The notes beneath the pieces are model-generated. The model ran no database searches and was not told the DNA's origin. It saw only the letters and a list, made by a program, of their open reading frames with translations. DNA of 64,000 bases from an uncultured Lachnospiraceae bacterium (lineage in GTDB: Bacteria > Bacillota > Clostridia > Lachnospirales > Lachnospiraceae): assembly GCA_900315505.1 (NCBI GenBank), contig OMZG01000003.1:93898-157897 (forward strand). The letters run 5' to 3'. Positions 16,857-25,886 of the stretch are shown here, piece after piece. The translations under genes and the position numbers were made by a program. Positions within the stretch are counted from its first letter, which is position 1, and each line of letters begins with the position of its first letter.

Positions 16857-16882
16857 GGGATAGGATTTAGGGGATAGGGGAT
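16841..16882 (+). repeat. heptamer tandem array over the miaB stop codon
   Basis: Six 7-bp units: AGGGGAT AGGATTT AGGGGAT AGGATTT AGGGGAT AGGGGAT (read as separate units). The TAG of miaB (16854-16856) spans the second and third units, so the array runs from the last codons into the 3' gap. Confidence 0.85.
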
Positions 16883-16911
16883 AGTGCTAATCCCTTTAAC
16901 AAGGAGACTAC

Positions 16912-17523
16912 ATGATTTCATTCATCGACGGATACATAGAAGAAGTATATGATGGTATGATCGTTATCGACCATGATGGAATGGGTTTTGAGATGACCAT
17001 GTCTGGGAACTCGATTTCAAAGCTGCCTTCAGATCATAGTCAGGTCAGGATATATACGCTTCTTAATTTTAATGAAAATTCAGGGCTTAGTCTGTACGGA
17101 TTCTATGACAGGGAGGAACGGGATTTTTTCACGCTTCTTACAAGCGTATCAAAGGTCGGGCCGAAGGCTGCCATGGGCGTGCTGTCTGTCATGACACCTG
17201 ATGAGCTGCGTCTGTCGGTCATTGCAGGAGATTCGAAGTCTATATCAAAGGCTCCCGGAGTAGGAACCAAGATGGCTGACAGGATCATTCTCGAGCTTAA
17301 GGATAAGATAGATGTAACAGACCTTGCAGCAGGCGATGATGGCAGTAGTGAGGCAGTCGAACTCACTCAGTCATCAGTGAAAAATGATGTGCTCATAGCA
17401 CTTACAGGTATGGGATTTGCAGGACGTGATGTCTTATCAGCAATGAAGAAGATTGACGGAGCCGAGGACATGGATCTCGACACCCTGCTTGGTGAGACGC
17501 TTCGTGTATTAGGGAGCAAGTAA
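16912..17523 (+). CDS. ruvA: Holliday junction branch migration complex subunit RuvA
   Basis: A 203-residue protein that binds four-way junctions as a tetramer and loads RuvB. Domain I (about 1-63, OB fold) is followed by two helix-hairpin-helix motifs ([18 protein letters not shown] and [18 protein letters not shown]), an acidic linker, and domain III near the C-terminus (LIALTGMGF). AAGGAGA precedes the ATG by 6 nt. The stop overlaps the ruvB start. Confidence 0.96.
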   Translation: MISFIDGYIEEVYDGMIVIDHDGMGFEMTMSGNSISKLPSDHSQVRIYTLLNFNENSGLSLYGFYDREERDFFTLLTSVSKVGPKAAMGVLSVMTPDELRLSVIAGDSKSISKAPGVGTKMADRIILELKDKIDVTDLAAGDDGSSEAVELTQSSVKNDVLIALTGMGFAGRDVLSAMKKIDGAEDMDLDTLLGETLRVLGSK

Positions 17524-18515
17524 TGGAAAGAAGAGTGATCACAACTGAGAAACAGGCCGAGGATATAAAGCCGGAGAATTCGCTCAGACCGAAGTACCTC
17601 TCGGAATATATAGGTCAGGCAAAGATCAAGAAAAGCCTCAGTATCTATATACAGGCTGCAAAGGACAGGGGAGAACCGCTTGACCATGTGTTGTTCTACG
17701 GCCCTCCGGGACTCGGAAAAACTACGCTCTCCGGCATTATTGCAAATGAAATGGGCGTCCATGTCAAGATTACATCTGGTCCTGCAATAGCGACTCCTGG
17801 TGATATGGCAGCAATCATCATGGGACTTAAGGAAAATGATATCCTTTTTATTGATGAGATACACCGTCTGAACAGACAGGTGGAAGAGGTGCTCTATCCT
17901 GCAATGGAAGATTTCGCTATAGATATTATGATAGGGAAAGGTCCGACAGCAAAGTCAACTCGTATCTCTGTACCTCATTTTACTCTTGTCGGTGCTACAA
18001 CAAGAGCCGGACTCCTGTCTGCTCCGCTGCGTGACAGGTTCGGGGTTATTTTTCACATGGAGTACTATACTCCGGAAGAGCTTCAGACCATCATCCTTGC
18101 TTCAGCAAAGAAGCTCGCGGTGGAGATAGATGAGAACGGAGCATATGAGATGGCTAAGAGATCCCGTGGCACGCCTCGTCTTGCAAACAGACTCTTAAGA
18201 AGAGTGCGTGATATAGCCCAGGTACGTTTCGACGGAGTCATCACAGAGGAAGTAGCGGCAAAAAGTCTTGATCTCCTCGAGGTCGATTCGATGGGACTTG
18301 ATAAGACAGACAGGAAAATCCTGCTCGCAATCCGTGACGCTTTTGATGGTGGCCCGGTGGGCCTGGAAACTCTCGCAGCCTATGTCGGAGAAGATAAGGG
18401 TACTATAGAAGACGTAACCGAACCATACCTCGTCCAGACCGGCCTCATCGTCCGTACCCCCAAGGGAAGAGTACTTACAGAAAAAGCAATGGAACATCTT
18501 GTAAAAAAGACGTAA
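17523..18515 (+). CDS. ruvB: Holliday junction branch migration DNA helicase RuvB
   Basis: A 330-residue AAA+ motor that pumps DNA through the RuvA-bound junction. The N-terminal [12 protein letters not shown], Walker [11 protein letters not shown], Walker [10 protein letters not shown], sensor 1 [18 protein letters not shown] and the C-terminal winged helix are intact. It overlaps ruvA by one base (TAATG), indicating coupled translation. Together with ruvA it is a classical SOS operon in many bacteria, which fits the octamer in the upstream proA promoter. Confidence 0.97.
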   Translation: MERRVITTEKQAEDIKPENSLRPKYLSEYIGQAKIKKSLSIYIQAAKDRGEPLDHVLFYGPPGLGKTTLSGIIANEMGVHVKITSGPAIATPGDMAAIIMGLKENDILFIDEIHRLNRQVEEVLYPAMEDFAIDIMIGKGPTAKSTRISVPHFTLVGATTRAGLLSAPLRDRFGVIFHMEYYTPEELQTIILASAKKLAVEIDENGAYEMAKRSRGTPRLANRLLRRVRDIAQVRFDGVITEEVAAKSLDLLEVDSMGLDKTDRKILLAIRDAFDGGPVGLETLAAYVGEDKGTIEDVTEPYLVQTGLIVRTPKGRVLTEKAMEHLVKKT

Positions 18516-18527
18516 TAACTTTATAAT
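18499..18527 (+). promoter_or_regulatory. promoter for zapA and the division/envelope genes
   Basis: TTGTAA (18499-18504) and TATAAT (18522-18527) are separated by 17 nt, 38 bp before the zapA start. It overlaps the last codons of ruvB. Confidence 0.6.
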
Positions 18528-18564
18528 GGTGATAGTTTATTTTTACCTGTAAAGGAGACAGATA

Positions 18565-19026
18565 ATGTCTGCGAAGAAGAGTACGACAGTAGTGATAGGC
18601 GGCAGAGTATATACTCTGAGTGGATTTGAGGATGAGGATTATCTGCAGCGCATCGCCACATATATAAATAGCAAGATAGATGAATTCACAAAGGTGGATT
18701 CATACCGCAAGGCAAATGCTGACCAGAGGGCCCTTGTTCTCGAGCTGAATATAGCCGATGACTACTTCAAGATGAAGGAGAAGGCAACGGATCTCGAGAC
18801 CCAGGTGTCCCAGAAGGACAAGGAACTCTATGATCTGAAGCATCAGCTCATTACGAATCAGGTGGACAAGGAGGATATGTCGGAGCGTGAAGAAGCTCTC
18901 CAGAAGGAGAATCAGGAACTCAAGGCTATCAAGGAGAAGCTTGAGGCATCTCTTGCAGATGCGCTCTTAGGACCTGTCAGCGATGATGACGAGGATGCGG
19001 ATTCATCTGACAAAAAGAAAAAGTAA
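18565..19026 (+). CDS. zapA: Cell division protein ZapA
   Basis: A 153-residue FtsZ-associated protein that bundles FtsZ filaments. The N-terminal domain (STTVVIGGRVYTLSGFEDEDYL, then VAxYIN-like IATYINSKIDE) is the ZapA head, followed by a coiled coil (about 55-130). The acidic/lysine tail DDDEDADSSDKKKK makes it longer than many ZapA proteins. AAAGGAGAC lies before the ATG. The U32 peptidase gene follows after 2 bp. Confidence 0.88.
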   Translation: MSAKKSTTVVIGGRVYTLSGFEDEDYLQRIATYINSKIDEFTKVDSYRKANADQRALVLELNIADDYFKMKEKATDLETQVSQKDKELYDLKHQLITNQVDKEDMSEREEALQKENQELKAIKEKLEASLADALLGPVSDDDEDADSSDKKKK

Positions 19027-19028
19027 TT

Positions 19029-21137
19029 ATGAAAAGACAACTGGAAGTTCTTGCTCCGGCAGGTGACCTGAAGACGCTTCGTACGGCAGTCATTGCGGGA
19101 GCAGACGCAGTATATTTTGGTGGAGAATCATTCGGGGCACGTGCGTATGCCGCGAATTTTTCATTTAAAGATGCAGAACAGGGGATTGAGTTTGCACATT
19201 CAAGAGGTGCAAGGACATATCTTACAGTCAATACTTTACTCAAGAGCCTTGAAATAGAAAAGCAGGTTTACGATTACCTGAAGGATTATTACAATGCGGG
19301 AATAGATGCCGTGCTGGTGCAGGATATAGGACTCATGCAGCTGATCAGGGCTTATTTTCCTGAACTCCATCTGCACATATCTACCCAGGCAAATGTGACA
19401 TCAGAGTATGGAGCACGCTTTTTTCAGAGGCTCGGAGCATCCCGCGTAGTACTCGCAAGGGAGCTTTCTCTTGAGGAGATAAAAAGAATTCACGATGCAG
19501 TTGCTATAGAACTTGAATGCTTTGCCCACGGAGCACTCTGCGTGTCATACTCAGGACAGTGTCTCATGAGCTCGGTGATAGGCGGCAGAAGCGGCAACAG
19601 AGGTCGATGTGCCCAGCCATGCAGGAAGTGCTATGATCTGCTTGATTTAGCCAGAAAAAAGAGAAGCGTTCCCGGTAAATACCCGATCAGCATGAAGGAT
19701 CTCTGTACCATAGAGGATGTGAAGGCACTTTATGATGCCGGCTGTTCTTCTCTTAAGATTGAGGGACGGATGAAGTCTCAGGAGTATGTGGGGGCAGTAG
19801 TTTCAGCGTACAGACAGATTGCAGACGAGGTAATGGACGATAGAGAGCCGGATGATGCAGAGATGATCAGAGATGCAGTTCTTCATTCGGGAACACGTGG
19901 AGGAGGCACAGATGGCTATCTGCACAGGCGCAATGGCGCGGATATGATCACCTTCACGGATTCGTCATTTTTATCCGTTGGACCATCATCCTTTTTTGTA
20001 AAAGAAAAGAAGACCAGGGCAGCATCGGTATTTACCGCAAGGGTCGGAAAACCTCTGTCGATTACAATTTCAGATGGGAATAGGGAAATCCGCTTCGAGG
20101 GCCCTGTCGCCGAAAGGGCAAGGAAGCCAGGGAATGTCACAGAGGAGATAAAGGATAAGATAGTAAAGACCGGTGATGAAAGAATTGAGATCACAGATGT
20201 ATCGGTGGATGCAGACAGTGATGTGTTTGTACCGATGAGCCTTGTGAAGGGCCTCAGACGTGAAGCAGTTCAGAGGTTCCTTGGCGGTATCACAATAGAC
20301 AGAGGTGAGCCACTGTCATTCGAACCTATGAAGCCACAGAAGAATAAGGGAAAGAACGATGACCGTATGCTGGTAACCTGCATGACCGGCGCTCAGCTGA
20401 AGGTGGTATCAGCTTTTCTCAGGAATAGTGATATCATTGGGATAAATTATGATCTGTATTCGCTTATGAATGCAGATGATATTGCTGGTCTGTGTCAGAA
20501 GAAATATCTGTGTCTGCCGGAAATCCTTAGAAGCGATAAGCTTCCTCAGATAGATGCAGATCTGTTTGACGGATTCATCGTTTCATCGTATGATGAGATA
20601 GAATATGTGCATGAGAGGTATCCGGCTAAGCCGGCAATCTTCGATTACAGGCTGTACTCCTGGTCAGACAGGAGCAGGAAAGAGCTTATATCATTCGGAG
20701 CAGAATATATCTGTGCACCCTTAGAGCTGAATGAAAAGGAACTCTCGCATATTGATGAAAGCAGCTCATTTATCTGCGTATATGGCAGGACGCCGGTCAT
20801 GTATATGGCTAATTGCAGCCATAAGAACAGTGTGGGGTGCGATAAGAGACGGGAAGTGCTATACTTAAGGGACGAGAGAAAAGCGGATTTTCCTGTCGTA
20901 AATCTCTGCAGCAGCTGCACGAATGTCATATATAACAGCCTGCCGACATCACTTATTCCTTTTGCAGGAAAGATAAGTGAGATGGGATTTGCCGGATTCA
21001 GATTTGATTTTACGATAGAAAAGACTGATGAAGTATCAGAGGTTCTGAATACTTTTCAGAAGAATATCAAGGAAAATGCTTCGGAGGATATCAGGGCTGA
21101 TGTCACACGGGGACATTTTCACAGAGGAGTGTCATAG
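19029..21137 (+). CDS. U32 family peptidase (tRNA/rRNA hydroxylation family), long form
   Basis: 702 residues. VLAPAGDLKTLRTAVIAGADAVYFGG (in part) begins a TIM-barrel. The U32 signature is ECFAHGALCVSYSGQCLMSS, with the Cys set SGNRGRCAQPCRKCY that binds an iron-sulfur cluster in relatives RlhA/TrhP, which hydroxylate RNA. The C-terminal half (about 400-702), with further Cys pairs (ANCSHKNSVGC, LCSSCTNV), matches the long DUF3656-containing form. Actual peptidase activity is doubtful in this family. The stop and the next start overlap. Confidence 0.85.
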   Translation: MKRQLEVLAPAGDLKTLRTAVIAGADAVYFGGESFGARAYAANFSFKDAEQGIEFAHSRGARTYLTVNTLLKSLEIEKQVYDYLKDYYNAGIDAVLVQDIGLMQLIRAYFPELHLHISTQANVTSEYGARFFQRLGASRVVLARELSLEEIKRIHDAVAIELECFAHGALCVSYSGQCLMSSVIGGRSGNRGRCAQPCRKCYDLLDLARKKRSVPGKYPISMKDLCTIEDVKALYDAGCSSLKIEGRMKSQEYVGAVVSAYRQIADEVMDDREPDDAEMIRDAVLHSGTRGGGTDGYLHRRNGADMITFTDSSFLSVGPSSFFVKEKKTRAASVFTARVGKPLSITISDGNREIRFEGPVAERARKPGNVTEEIKDKIVKTGDERIEITDVSVDADSDVFVPMSLVKGLRREAVQRFLGGITIDRGEPLSFEPMKPQKNKGKNDDRMLVTCMTGAQLKVVSAFLRNSDIIGINYDLYSLMNADDIAGLCQKKYLCLPEILRSDKLPQIDADLFDGFIVSSYDEIEYVHERYPAKPAIFDYRLYSWSDRSRKELISFGAEYICAPLELNEKELSHIDESSSFICVYGRTPVMYMANCSHKNSVGCDKRREVLYLRDERKADFPVVNLCSSCTNVIYNSLPTSLIPFAGKISEMGFAGFRFDFTIEKTDEVSEVLNTFQKNIKENASEDIRADVTRGHFHRGVS

Positions 21138-22486
21138 TGATCCACCTGATTACAGAGGTCTCGAGACTGACCTTTATCATCATATTTGCGATATATACCT
21201 ATGACTGCTTTGCGGCTCTTCGTGTCGAGAGACGGGGAGATGATTCCACGAGGCTGTATGGCAGGCAGAAGGCAATGACATATCTGTTCCTTGTCAATGG
21301 GAATCTGCTTCTGTTCCTGAATACCGAGGAACCGAAGATATTTATCATGATGCTTGCGGAGATTATCTTCGTGGTGATCGCGATGATCATCTATAATAAA
21401 ATATATGAGAGCGCGAGCAGGGCTGTAGTCAATAATATGTGCATGCTACTGTCAATCGGATTTATCATGCTGACCCGCCTGAATCAGGCAAAGGCACTGA
21501 GACAGCTGCTTTTCGCATGTGTAGCTCTTATCATTACCTGCTTCATTCCGCTTTTCATCGGGAATGTGAAGCTGATCAAGGGCCTGAAGCTTTTCTACAT
21601 TGTGGCGGGAATACTTCTGCTTGGCATAGTAGCTGTAGCCGGAGGCACTACGTATGGAGCAAAGATTAATATTAGTGTAGGCGGAATTGCAATCCAGCCA
21701 TCTGAGTTCGTAAAAATACTCATGGTACTGTTCATTGCCTGCATGCTGTATAAGGATACCTCGAGGAAACAGGTTTTTACAACAGTCATCCTGTGCTGCA
21801 TCCTTATCCTTATTCTTGCATACTCGAGAGATCTCGGCAATGCCATGATCTTTTTCCTTACCATGCTTGTCATGGTGTATGCGACCACGCAGAAGCCGGT
21901 ATATCTGCTGGGAGGCGCGGGACTGTTTGCAGTAGCGGCGCTTGTCGGATATGCGGCATTTGCTCATGTAAGGACCCGTGTTATCGCGTGGAAGGATCCA
22001 CTGTCTGTGGTTGACGGAGCGGGATACCAGATCAGCCAGTCGCTCTTTGCGATAGGCTCGGGCGGATGGTTCGGGACAGGGCTCTATCAGGGAATGCCGA
22101 AGAGGATTCCGGTAGTGGAGACAGACTTTATTTTCTCAGCGATATCAGAGGAGCTGGGAGGATTGTTCGCACTATGTCTGATCTTTATCTGTATTGCGAA
22201 TTTCCTGATGTTCTTTAATATCGCTCTCACGATAAAAAACAGATTTTATAAAATAATTGCAATAGGACTTGGAGCACTGTACGCTTCACAGGTTTTCACG
22301 ACACTCGGCGGTGTCACGAAGTTCATCCCGTCTACAGGAGTCACCCTCCCTCTGATCAGCTACGGTGGAAGCTCTCTTATGGCTACGATGCTCATGTTCG
22401 CAATGATAGAGGGACTCTATCAGTACAGGGGTGAAAAGGAAGAAATATATGAGACAGAGACAACGAGATACAGACAGAACAGATGA
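21137..22486 (+). CDS. FtsW/RodA/SpoVE family peptidoglycan polymerase
   Basis: A 449-residue SEDS membrane protein with about ten or more helices. ISVGGIAIQPSEFVKI, YSRDLGNAMIFF, GSGGWFGTGLYQG, ETDFIFSAISEELGG and PSTGVTLPLISYGGSSL are the SEDS signatures, including the catalytic Asp region. It polymerises lipid II and works with the class B penicillin-binding protein encoded next. There is a long N-terminal membrane extension (about 130 residues) compared with E. coli RodA. Which of FtsW, RodA or SpoVE it corresponds to cannot be settled from sequence alone. Confidence 0.9.
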   Translation: MIHLITEVSRLTFIIIFAIYTYDCFAALRVERRGDDSTRLYGRQKAMTYLFLVNGNLLLFLNTEEPKIFIMMLAEIIFVVIAMIIYNKIYESASRAVVNNMCMLLSIGFIMLTRLNQAKALRQLLFACVALIITCFIPLFIGNVKLIKGLKLFYIVAGILLLGIVAVAGGTTYGAKINISVGGIAIQPSEFVKILMVLFIACMLYKDTSRKQVFTTVILCCILILILAYSRDLGNAMIFFLTMLVMVYATTQKPVYLLGGAGLFAVAALVGYAAFAHVRTRVIAWKDPLSVVDGAGYQISQSLFAIGSGGWFGTGLYQGMPKRIPVVETDFIFSAISEELGGLFALCLIFICIANFLMFFNIALTIKNRFYKIIAIGLGALYASQVFTTLGGVTKFIPSTGVTLPLISYGGSSLMATMLMFAMIEGLYQYRGEKEEIYETETTRYRQNR

Positions 22487-23903
22487 GCCTGAGCAGAAGG
22501 GAAAGAGGCGGCGTTCTCTGAATGTCGAGGCAAGCGTCATCACCTATGTGTTCCTTGCGCTTTTTCTGATGCTGATTGCCTACTTCATATACTTCATGGC
22601 CTTTAAGAGCGAGGATTTCATCAACAATCCTGCAAATCCAAGGGTCAAGGGCTTTGAGAAGCTTGTGGTGCGAGGTGAGATACAGGCTTCTGATGGAACA
22701 GTCCTTGCGAGAACCGTGACCAGGAATGGAAAGGAAGTCCGTGAGTATCCAAAGGGACGCGAATACGCCCATGTCGTCGGATTTAATTCCAATGGAATGA
22801 GTGGTATTGAGTCAGACAAGAGCTTCTACATGCTTCGTTCACATGCGTTCATTCTCGAGAGGGTCATGAATGATCTGAAGGACCAGAAGAATCCTGGAGA
22901 CAATATGGTGACATCTCTTGATACGAAGCTGCAGGATGCTGCATACAACGGTATGGGAAGCTACAAGGGAGCAGCAGTTGCTATAGACTGTGAGACCGGT
23001 GGAATCCTGGCAATGGTTTCTAAGCCTGACTTTGACCCGAATACAGTGGAGTCCAACTGGAAATCACTGTCCTCGAGTGAGGATTCAGCACTCCTGAATC
23101 GTGCCACACAGGGACTTTATCCACCAGGGTCAACATTTAAGATAATAACGGCATTATCATATCTGAAAAATGGAGGTAAGCTGACAGATACCTTTGACTG
23201 TAAGGGCTCATACACACAGGACGGTTACACGATCCACTGCTACGGCGGAGAGGTACATGGCAATCAGACATTTAAGCAGGCCTTCGGTAATTCATGTAAC
23301 GTAGCCTTTTCCCAGGTGGGGCTGTCACTTCCGAAGGGAGCGCTTAAGAGCACGGCACAGGAATTTTATTTTAATAAAAGGATTCCAGCCGATTTCTCGA
23401 ATGTGAATAAGAGTCAGTTCACCCTGAAGAGCTCTGATAATCAGGCAATGGTAATGCAGACTGCTATCGGCCAGGGAAATACACTTGTGACACCGCTGCA
23501 TATGGCTCTTATATGCGAGGCTCTGTGCAATGACGGGGTGCTGAAGACTCCTTATGTGGTCGACCACATCGTTAACGACGGCGGAAGCCTGGTCAGGAGA
23601 CATTCGGGCTCCGGGCAGAGAATCTGTACCGAGAGTGAGGCTCATACAGTCAGAAGTCTGATGAGGTATGTGGTCACGAACGGTACCGGACGCGTGGTCA
23701 ATTCGTCTGCATATACGGCCTATGGTAAGACCGGAACAGCAGAGTTCTCTTCGAATAAAAATGAGGCTCATTCATGGTTCGTAGGCTTTGCAAAAAAAGG
23801 CGATAAAAAAATTGCAGTTGCAGTGATAATGGAAGGCGCTGGAGCAGGCTCTTCACATGCGGCGCCTCTGGCGAGAAAGTTGTTTGAGACATATTTGCGA
23901 TGA
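22449..23903 (+). CDS. Class B penicillin-binding protein (transpeptidase partner of the SEDS protein)
   Basis: 484 residues: a basic cytoplasmic head, one membrane anchor (about 28-52), a dimerisation region, and a transpeptidase domain with PPGSTFK (active-site Ser), SCN, and YGKTGTAE (KTG). It cross-links peptide stems outside the membrane. I start at 22449 because AAAGGAAG lies 7-10 nt upstream; the ATG at 22431 is inside the ftsW end without a site. It overlaps both neighbours, consistent with one operon. It resembles PbpA/FtsI rather than the sporulation-specific SpoVD, since no PASTA domain is present. Confidence 0.92.
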   Translation: MRQRQRDTDRTDEPEQKGKRRRSLNVEASVITYVFLALFLMLIAYFIYFMAFKSEDFINNPANPRVKGFEKLVVRGEIQASDGTVLARTVTRNGKEVREYPKGREYAHVVGFNSNGMSGIESDKSFYMLRSHAFILERVMNDLKDQKNPGDNMVTSLDTKLQDAAYNGMGSYKGAAVAIDCETGGILAMVSKPDFDPNTVESNWKSLSSSEDSALLNRATQGLYPPGSTFKIITALSYLKNGGKLTDTFDCKGSYTQDGYTIHCYGGEVHGNQTFKQAFGNSCNVAFSQVGLSLPKGALKSTAQEFYFNKRIPADFSNVNKSQFTLKSSDNQAMVMQTAIGQGNTLVTPLHMALICEALCNDGVLKTPYVVDHIVNDGGSLVRRHSGSGQRICTESEAHTVRSLMRYVVTNGTGRVVNSSAYTAYGKTGTAEFSSNKNEAHSWFVGFAKKGDKKIAVAVIMEGAGAGSSHAAPLARKLFETYLR

Positions 23904-24514
23904 TACTCAGAATAATACTTACTATAGTCCTTATCATCCTTGCTCTTATAGTGTATCTGCTTTTTATCCCTATCGCCTTTTCTGTGGGGGGTGATTTCGA
24001 TGAAAGGGCATTCAGGGTAGTGCTTCATGATCCGCTCAGGCTTATCAGGCTCCGGTTTGATACATCTGTGGATGAAATGTTTTCTCTCAGGCTGTTCTAT
24101 ATTTTCAGAATAGGCGGGAAGAAAAAGGATGATGAAGAGCAGAAGGCTGAGAAGAAAAAAAAGGATACAGGGGATAGGACAAAGGGAAAAGGAAAAAAGA
24201 AAGGCGGATTTAAGGACTTTGTGAAAAAAAGGCTGAAAGTCATTATAAAGAGTATTTTTGCTTTCCTTAAGAGATGCAGAATTCATGTAAGTGACTGCGA
24301 TGTTTACTTTTCGACAGGAGAGCCTGATACATCAGCACTGATTTACGGAGGGATTGCGTCACTGCCATTCATGTACGGGAAGCATACGAGGGTCGACGTA
24401 GACCTGCTGAGTGATGATCCGTTCGTGAAGGGACATCTGAAAATCAGTGGTTCAATTTTTATCTGTATTCTGTTATACTATGTGGTAAAGATTGTGGTGA
24501 CAAAAGGAGAATGA
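23900..24514 (+). CDS. DUF2953 membrane-anchored protein
   Basis: 204 residues with an N-terminal membrane helix (about 2-25), a lysine-rich low-complexity region (about 75-105, KKKDDEEQKAEKKKKD), and a conserved core (RIHVSDCDVYFSTGEPDTSALIYGG) typical of DUF2953 proteins, which in Firmicutes sit next to gerW/ytfJ. A final hydrophobic segment ends the protein. The function is not known. It overlaps the pbp gene by 4 bp and is followed at 3 bp by gerW. Confidence 0.75.
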   Translation: MILRIILTIVLIILALIVYLLFIPIAFSVGGDFDERAFRVVLHDPLRLIRLRFDTSVDEMFSLRLFYIFRIGGKKKDDEEQKAEKKKKDTGDRTKGKGKKKGGFKDFVKKRLKVIIKSIFAFLKRCRIHVSDCDVYFSTGEPDTSALIYGGIASLPFMYGKHTRVDVDLLSDDPFVKGHLKISGSIFICILLYYVVKIVVTKGE

Positions 24515-24517
24515 TTT

Positions 24518-24955
24518 ATGACCAGAGATACGTTCAATAATACAGTGACTTCCCTGTTTGAAGGACTCGACAAGAATTTTTCCACGAAGCAGGTGATTGG
24601 TGATCCGGTTCATGTCGGAGAGACAACCATTATTCCGATTATCGATCTGTCATTCGGAATGATAAGCGGGGCATTCAATGGTGAGAAGAATTCCAACAGC
24701 GCCGGTGGAGTCGGGGTGAAGGCACGTCCGCAGTCAGTTCTTGTGATAAAGGGAGATTCAGTGAGGCTCATGGATATCGGAACCAGGACAGGAATGGACA
24801 AGCTGCTCGATCTCGTCCCTGATTTTGTCGATATGATCAGAGGAAAAATGAGTAATAAAGCATCAAATAAAGAAGAAGATAAAGAAGCCAGAGAAGCTGC
24901 AAAGGAAGAAATAGAGGAGAGAGTACAAAAAGCAAGTGAGAGTTGTGAGTTGTGA
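24518..24955 (+). CDS. gerW: GerW/YtfJ family sporulation protein
   Basis: A 145-residue protein. FSTKQVIGDPVHVGETTIIPIIDLSFG, GGVGVKARPQSVLVI (in part) and MDKLLDLVPDF define the family, which in Bacillus is needed for spore response to germinants. The tail is charged (EEDKEAREAAKEEIEE). The last eight codons, ASESCEL and the stop, are made of a heptamer repeat array. Its presence supports an endospore-forming host. It is last in the zapA-gerW gene string, before a bidirectional terminator. Confidence 0.88.
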   Translation: MTRDTFNNTVTSLFEGLDKNFSTKQVIGDPVHVGETTIIPIIDLSFGMISGAFNGEKNSNSAGGVGVKARPQSVLVIKGDSVRLMDIGTRTGMDKLLDLVPDFVDMIRGKMSNKASNKEEDKEAREAAKEEIEERVQKASESCEL

Positions 24956-24971
24956 GTTACGAGTTATGAGT
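24937..24971 (+). repeat. heptamer tandem array over the gerW stop codon
   Basis: Five 7-bp units: TGAGAGT, TGTGAGT, TGTGAGT, TACGAGT, TATGAGT. The gerW TGA (24953-24955) lies in the third. Confidence 0.85.
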
Positions 24972-24994
24972 TGCAATTTAAAGTAAGTTTGCAA

Positions 24995-25035
24995 TAAAAA
25001 AGGAGATGACTATTCTGGCATCTCCTTTATTTTTA
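24995..25035. terminator. bidirectional terminator between gerW and rpmB
   Basis: AAAGGAGATG (24999-25008) pairs with CATCTCCTTT (25019-25028) around a 10-nt loop, with an A-run before and a T-rich run after. It serves two convergent genes. Confidence 0.8.
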
Positions 25036-25070
25036 ATTGTTGGATTAAGAAATGATTGTGTTAAAAGCTC

Positions 25071-25106
25071 TTAACTCTTAACTCATAACTTTTAACTCAC
25101 AACTCA
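25071..25106 (-). repeat. heptamer tandem array immediately after the rpmB stop codon
   Basis: On the minus strand the units TGAGTTG, TGAGTTA, AAAGTTA, TGAGTTA, AGAGTTA follow the rpmB TGA directly. It mirrors the gerW array, so the two form an inverted repeat around the terminator. Confidence 0.85.
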
Positions 25107-25292
25107 TCATGCTCTCTCAACAGCACCGGAACGAAGACAGGAAGTGCAGACGTATAATCTCTTAGGAGCACCGTTTACGATACATTTAACAGACTTTACG
25201 TTTGATTTCCAGATTCGGTTCGATCTTCTATGAGAATGGCTCACATTGTTTCCGAAGTGAGCGCCTTTGCCACAGATAGCACACTTTGCCAT
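25107..25292 (-). CDS. rpmB: 50S ribosomal protein L28
   Basis: A 61-residue ribosomal protein. MAKCAICGKGAHFGNNVSHS, RRSNRIWKSNV and VCTSCLRSG are the L28 pattern, with two Cys pairs (CAIC and CTSC) indicating the zinc-binding form. GGAGGTG lies upstream of the ATG. It is monocistronic, reading toward gerW. Confidence 0.95.
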   Translation of the reverse strand: MAKCAICGKGAHFGNNVSHSHRRSNRIWKSNVKSVKCIVNGAPKRLYVCTSCLRSGAVERA

Positions 25293-25357
25293 TTCTTAGC
25301 ACCTCCTTATCGAATAATCTGCTTTAATAAGTGCCGTCCTCACGACACAACTATTGT

Positions 25358-25386
25358 ATTCTACCAAAACGTTAAATAAATTGCAA
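25358..25386 (-). promoter_or_regulatory. rpmB promoter
   Basis: On the minus strand TTGCAA (25381-25386) and TAGAAT (25358-25363) are spaced by 17 nt, about 66 bp before the rpmB start. Confidence 0.6.
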
Positions 25387-25447
25387 GAGTTTTTTTCGGA
25401 ATAATTGAAGTCGTGAGACAGACCTCTGGTAGGGCAGACATTTATGG

Positions 25448-25475
25448 TTGAAATTTCCTTGATTTACGATATAAT
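25448..25475 (+). promoter_or_regulatory. promoter of the Asp23-fakA-recG operon
   Basis: TTGAAA (25448-25453) and TATAAT (25470-25475) are separated by 16 nt, 35 bp upstream of the Asp23 start, which has TAGGAGGAA. Confidence 0.7.
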
Positions 25476-25510
25476 TATGTATATTTGTTTGAATCAGATA
25501 GGAGGAATTT

Positions 25511-25876
25511 ATGCAGGCACAGGGTCAGATGGAAAATGATCTGGGGAAGATCATTATCGATACCGACGTTATTGCCACCTATGCAGGTGCTGTTGCGGTA
25601 GAATGCTTTGGCATAGTGGGGATGGCAGCGGTCAATATGAAGGATGGTCTTGTCAAGCTTCTGAAGAAGGAGTACTTAGGACATGGCATCCAGGTACATT
25701 ACAACGAAGGCGGAAGTATTTCTCTTGATTTCCACTGCATTATAAGCTACGGGGTCTCGATAGCAGCTGTTGCTGCCAATCTAAGAGAGACAGTCAAGTA
25801 TAAGGTAGAGGAATTCACAGGCTTATCAGTCGACAGGATAAATATTTATATCGAGGGCGTTCGCGTCATAGATTAA
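25511..25876 (+). CDS. Asp23/Gls24 family envelope stress protein
   Basis: A 121-residue Asp23-domain protein (IIIDTDVIATYAGAVAVECFGIVGMA in part, HCIISYGVSIAAVAANLRE). Members are small cytoplasmic or membrane-associated proteins linked to envelope stress. In Firmicutes this form (YloU) is encoded just before fakA and recG, as here. AGGAGG precedes the ATG. The precise role is not established. Confidence 0.9.
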   Translation: MQAQGQMENDLGKIIIDTDVIATYAGAVAVECFGIVGMAAVNMKDGLVKLLKKEYLGHGIQVHYNEGGSISLDFHCIISYGVSIAAVAANLRETVKYKVEEFTGLSVDRINIYIEGVRVID

Positions 25877-25886
25877 GGAGGATACA

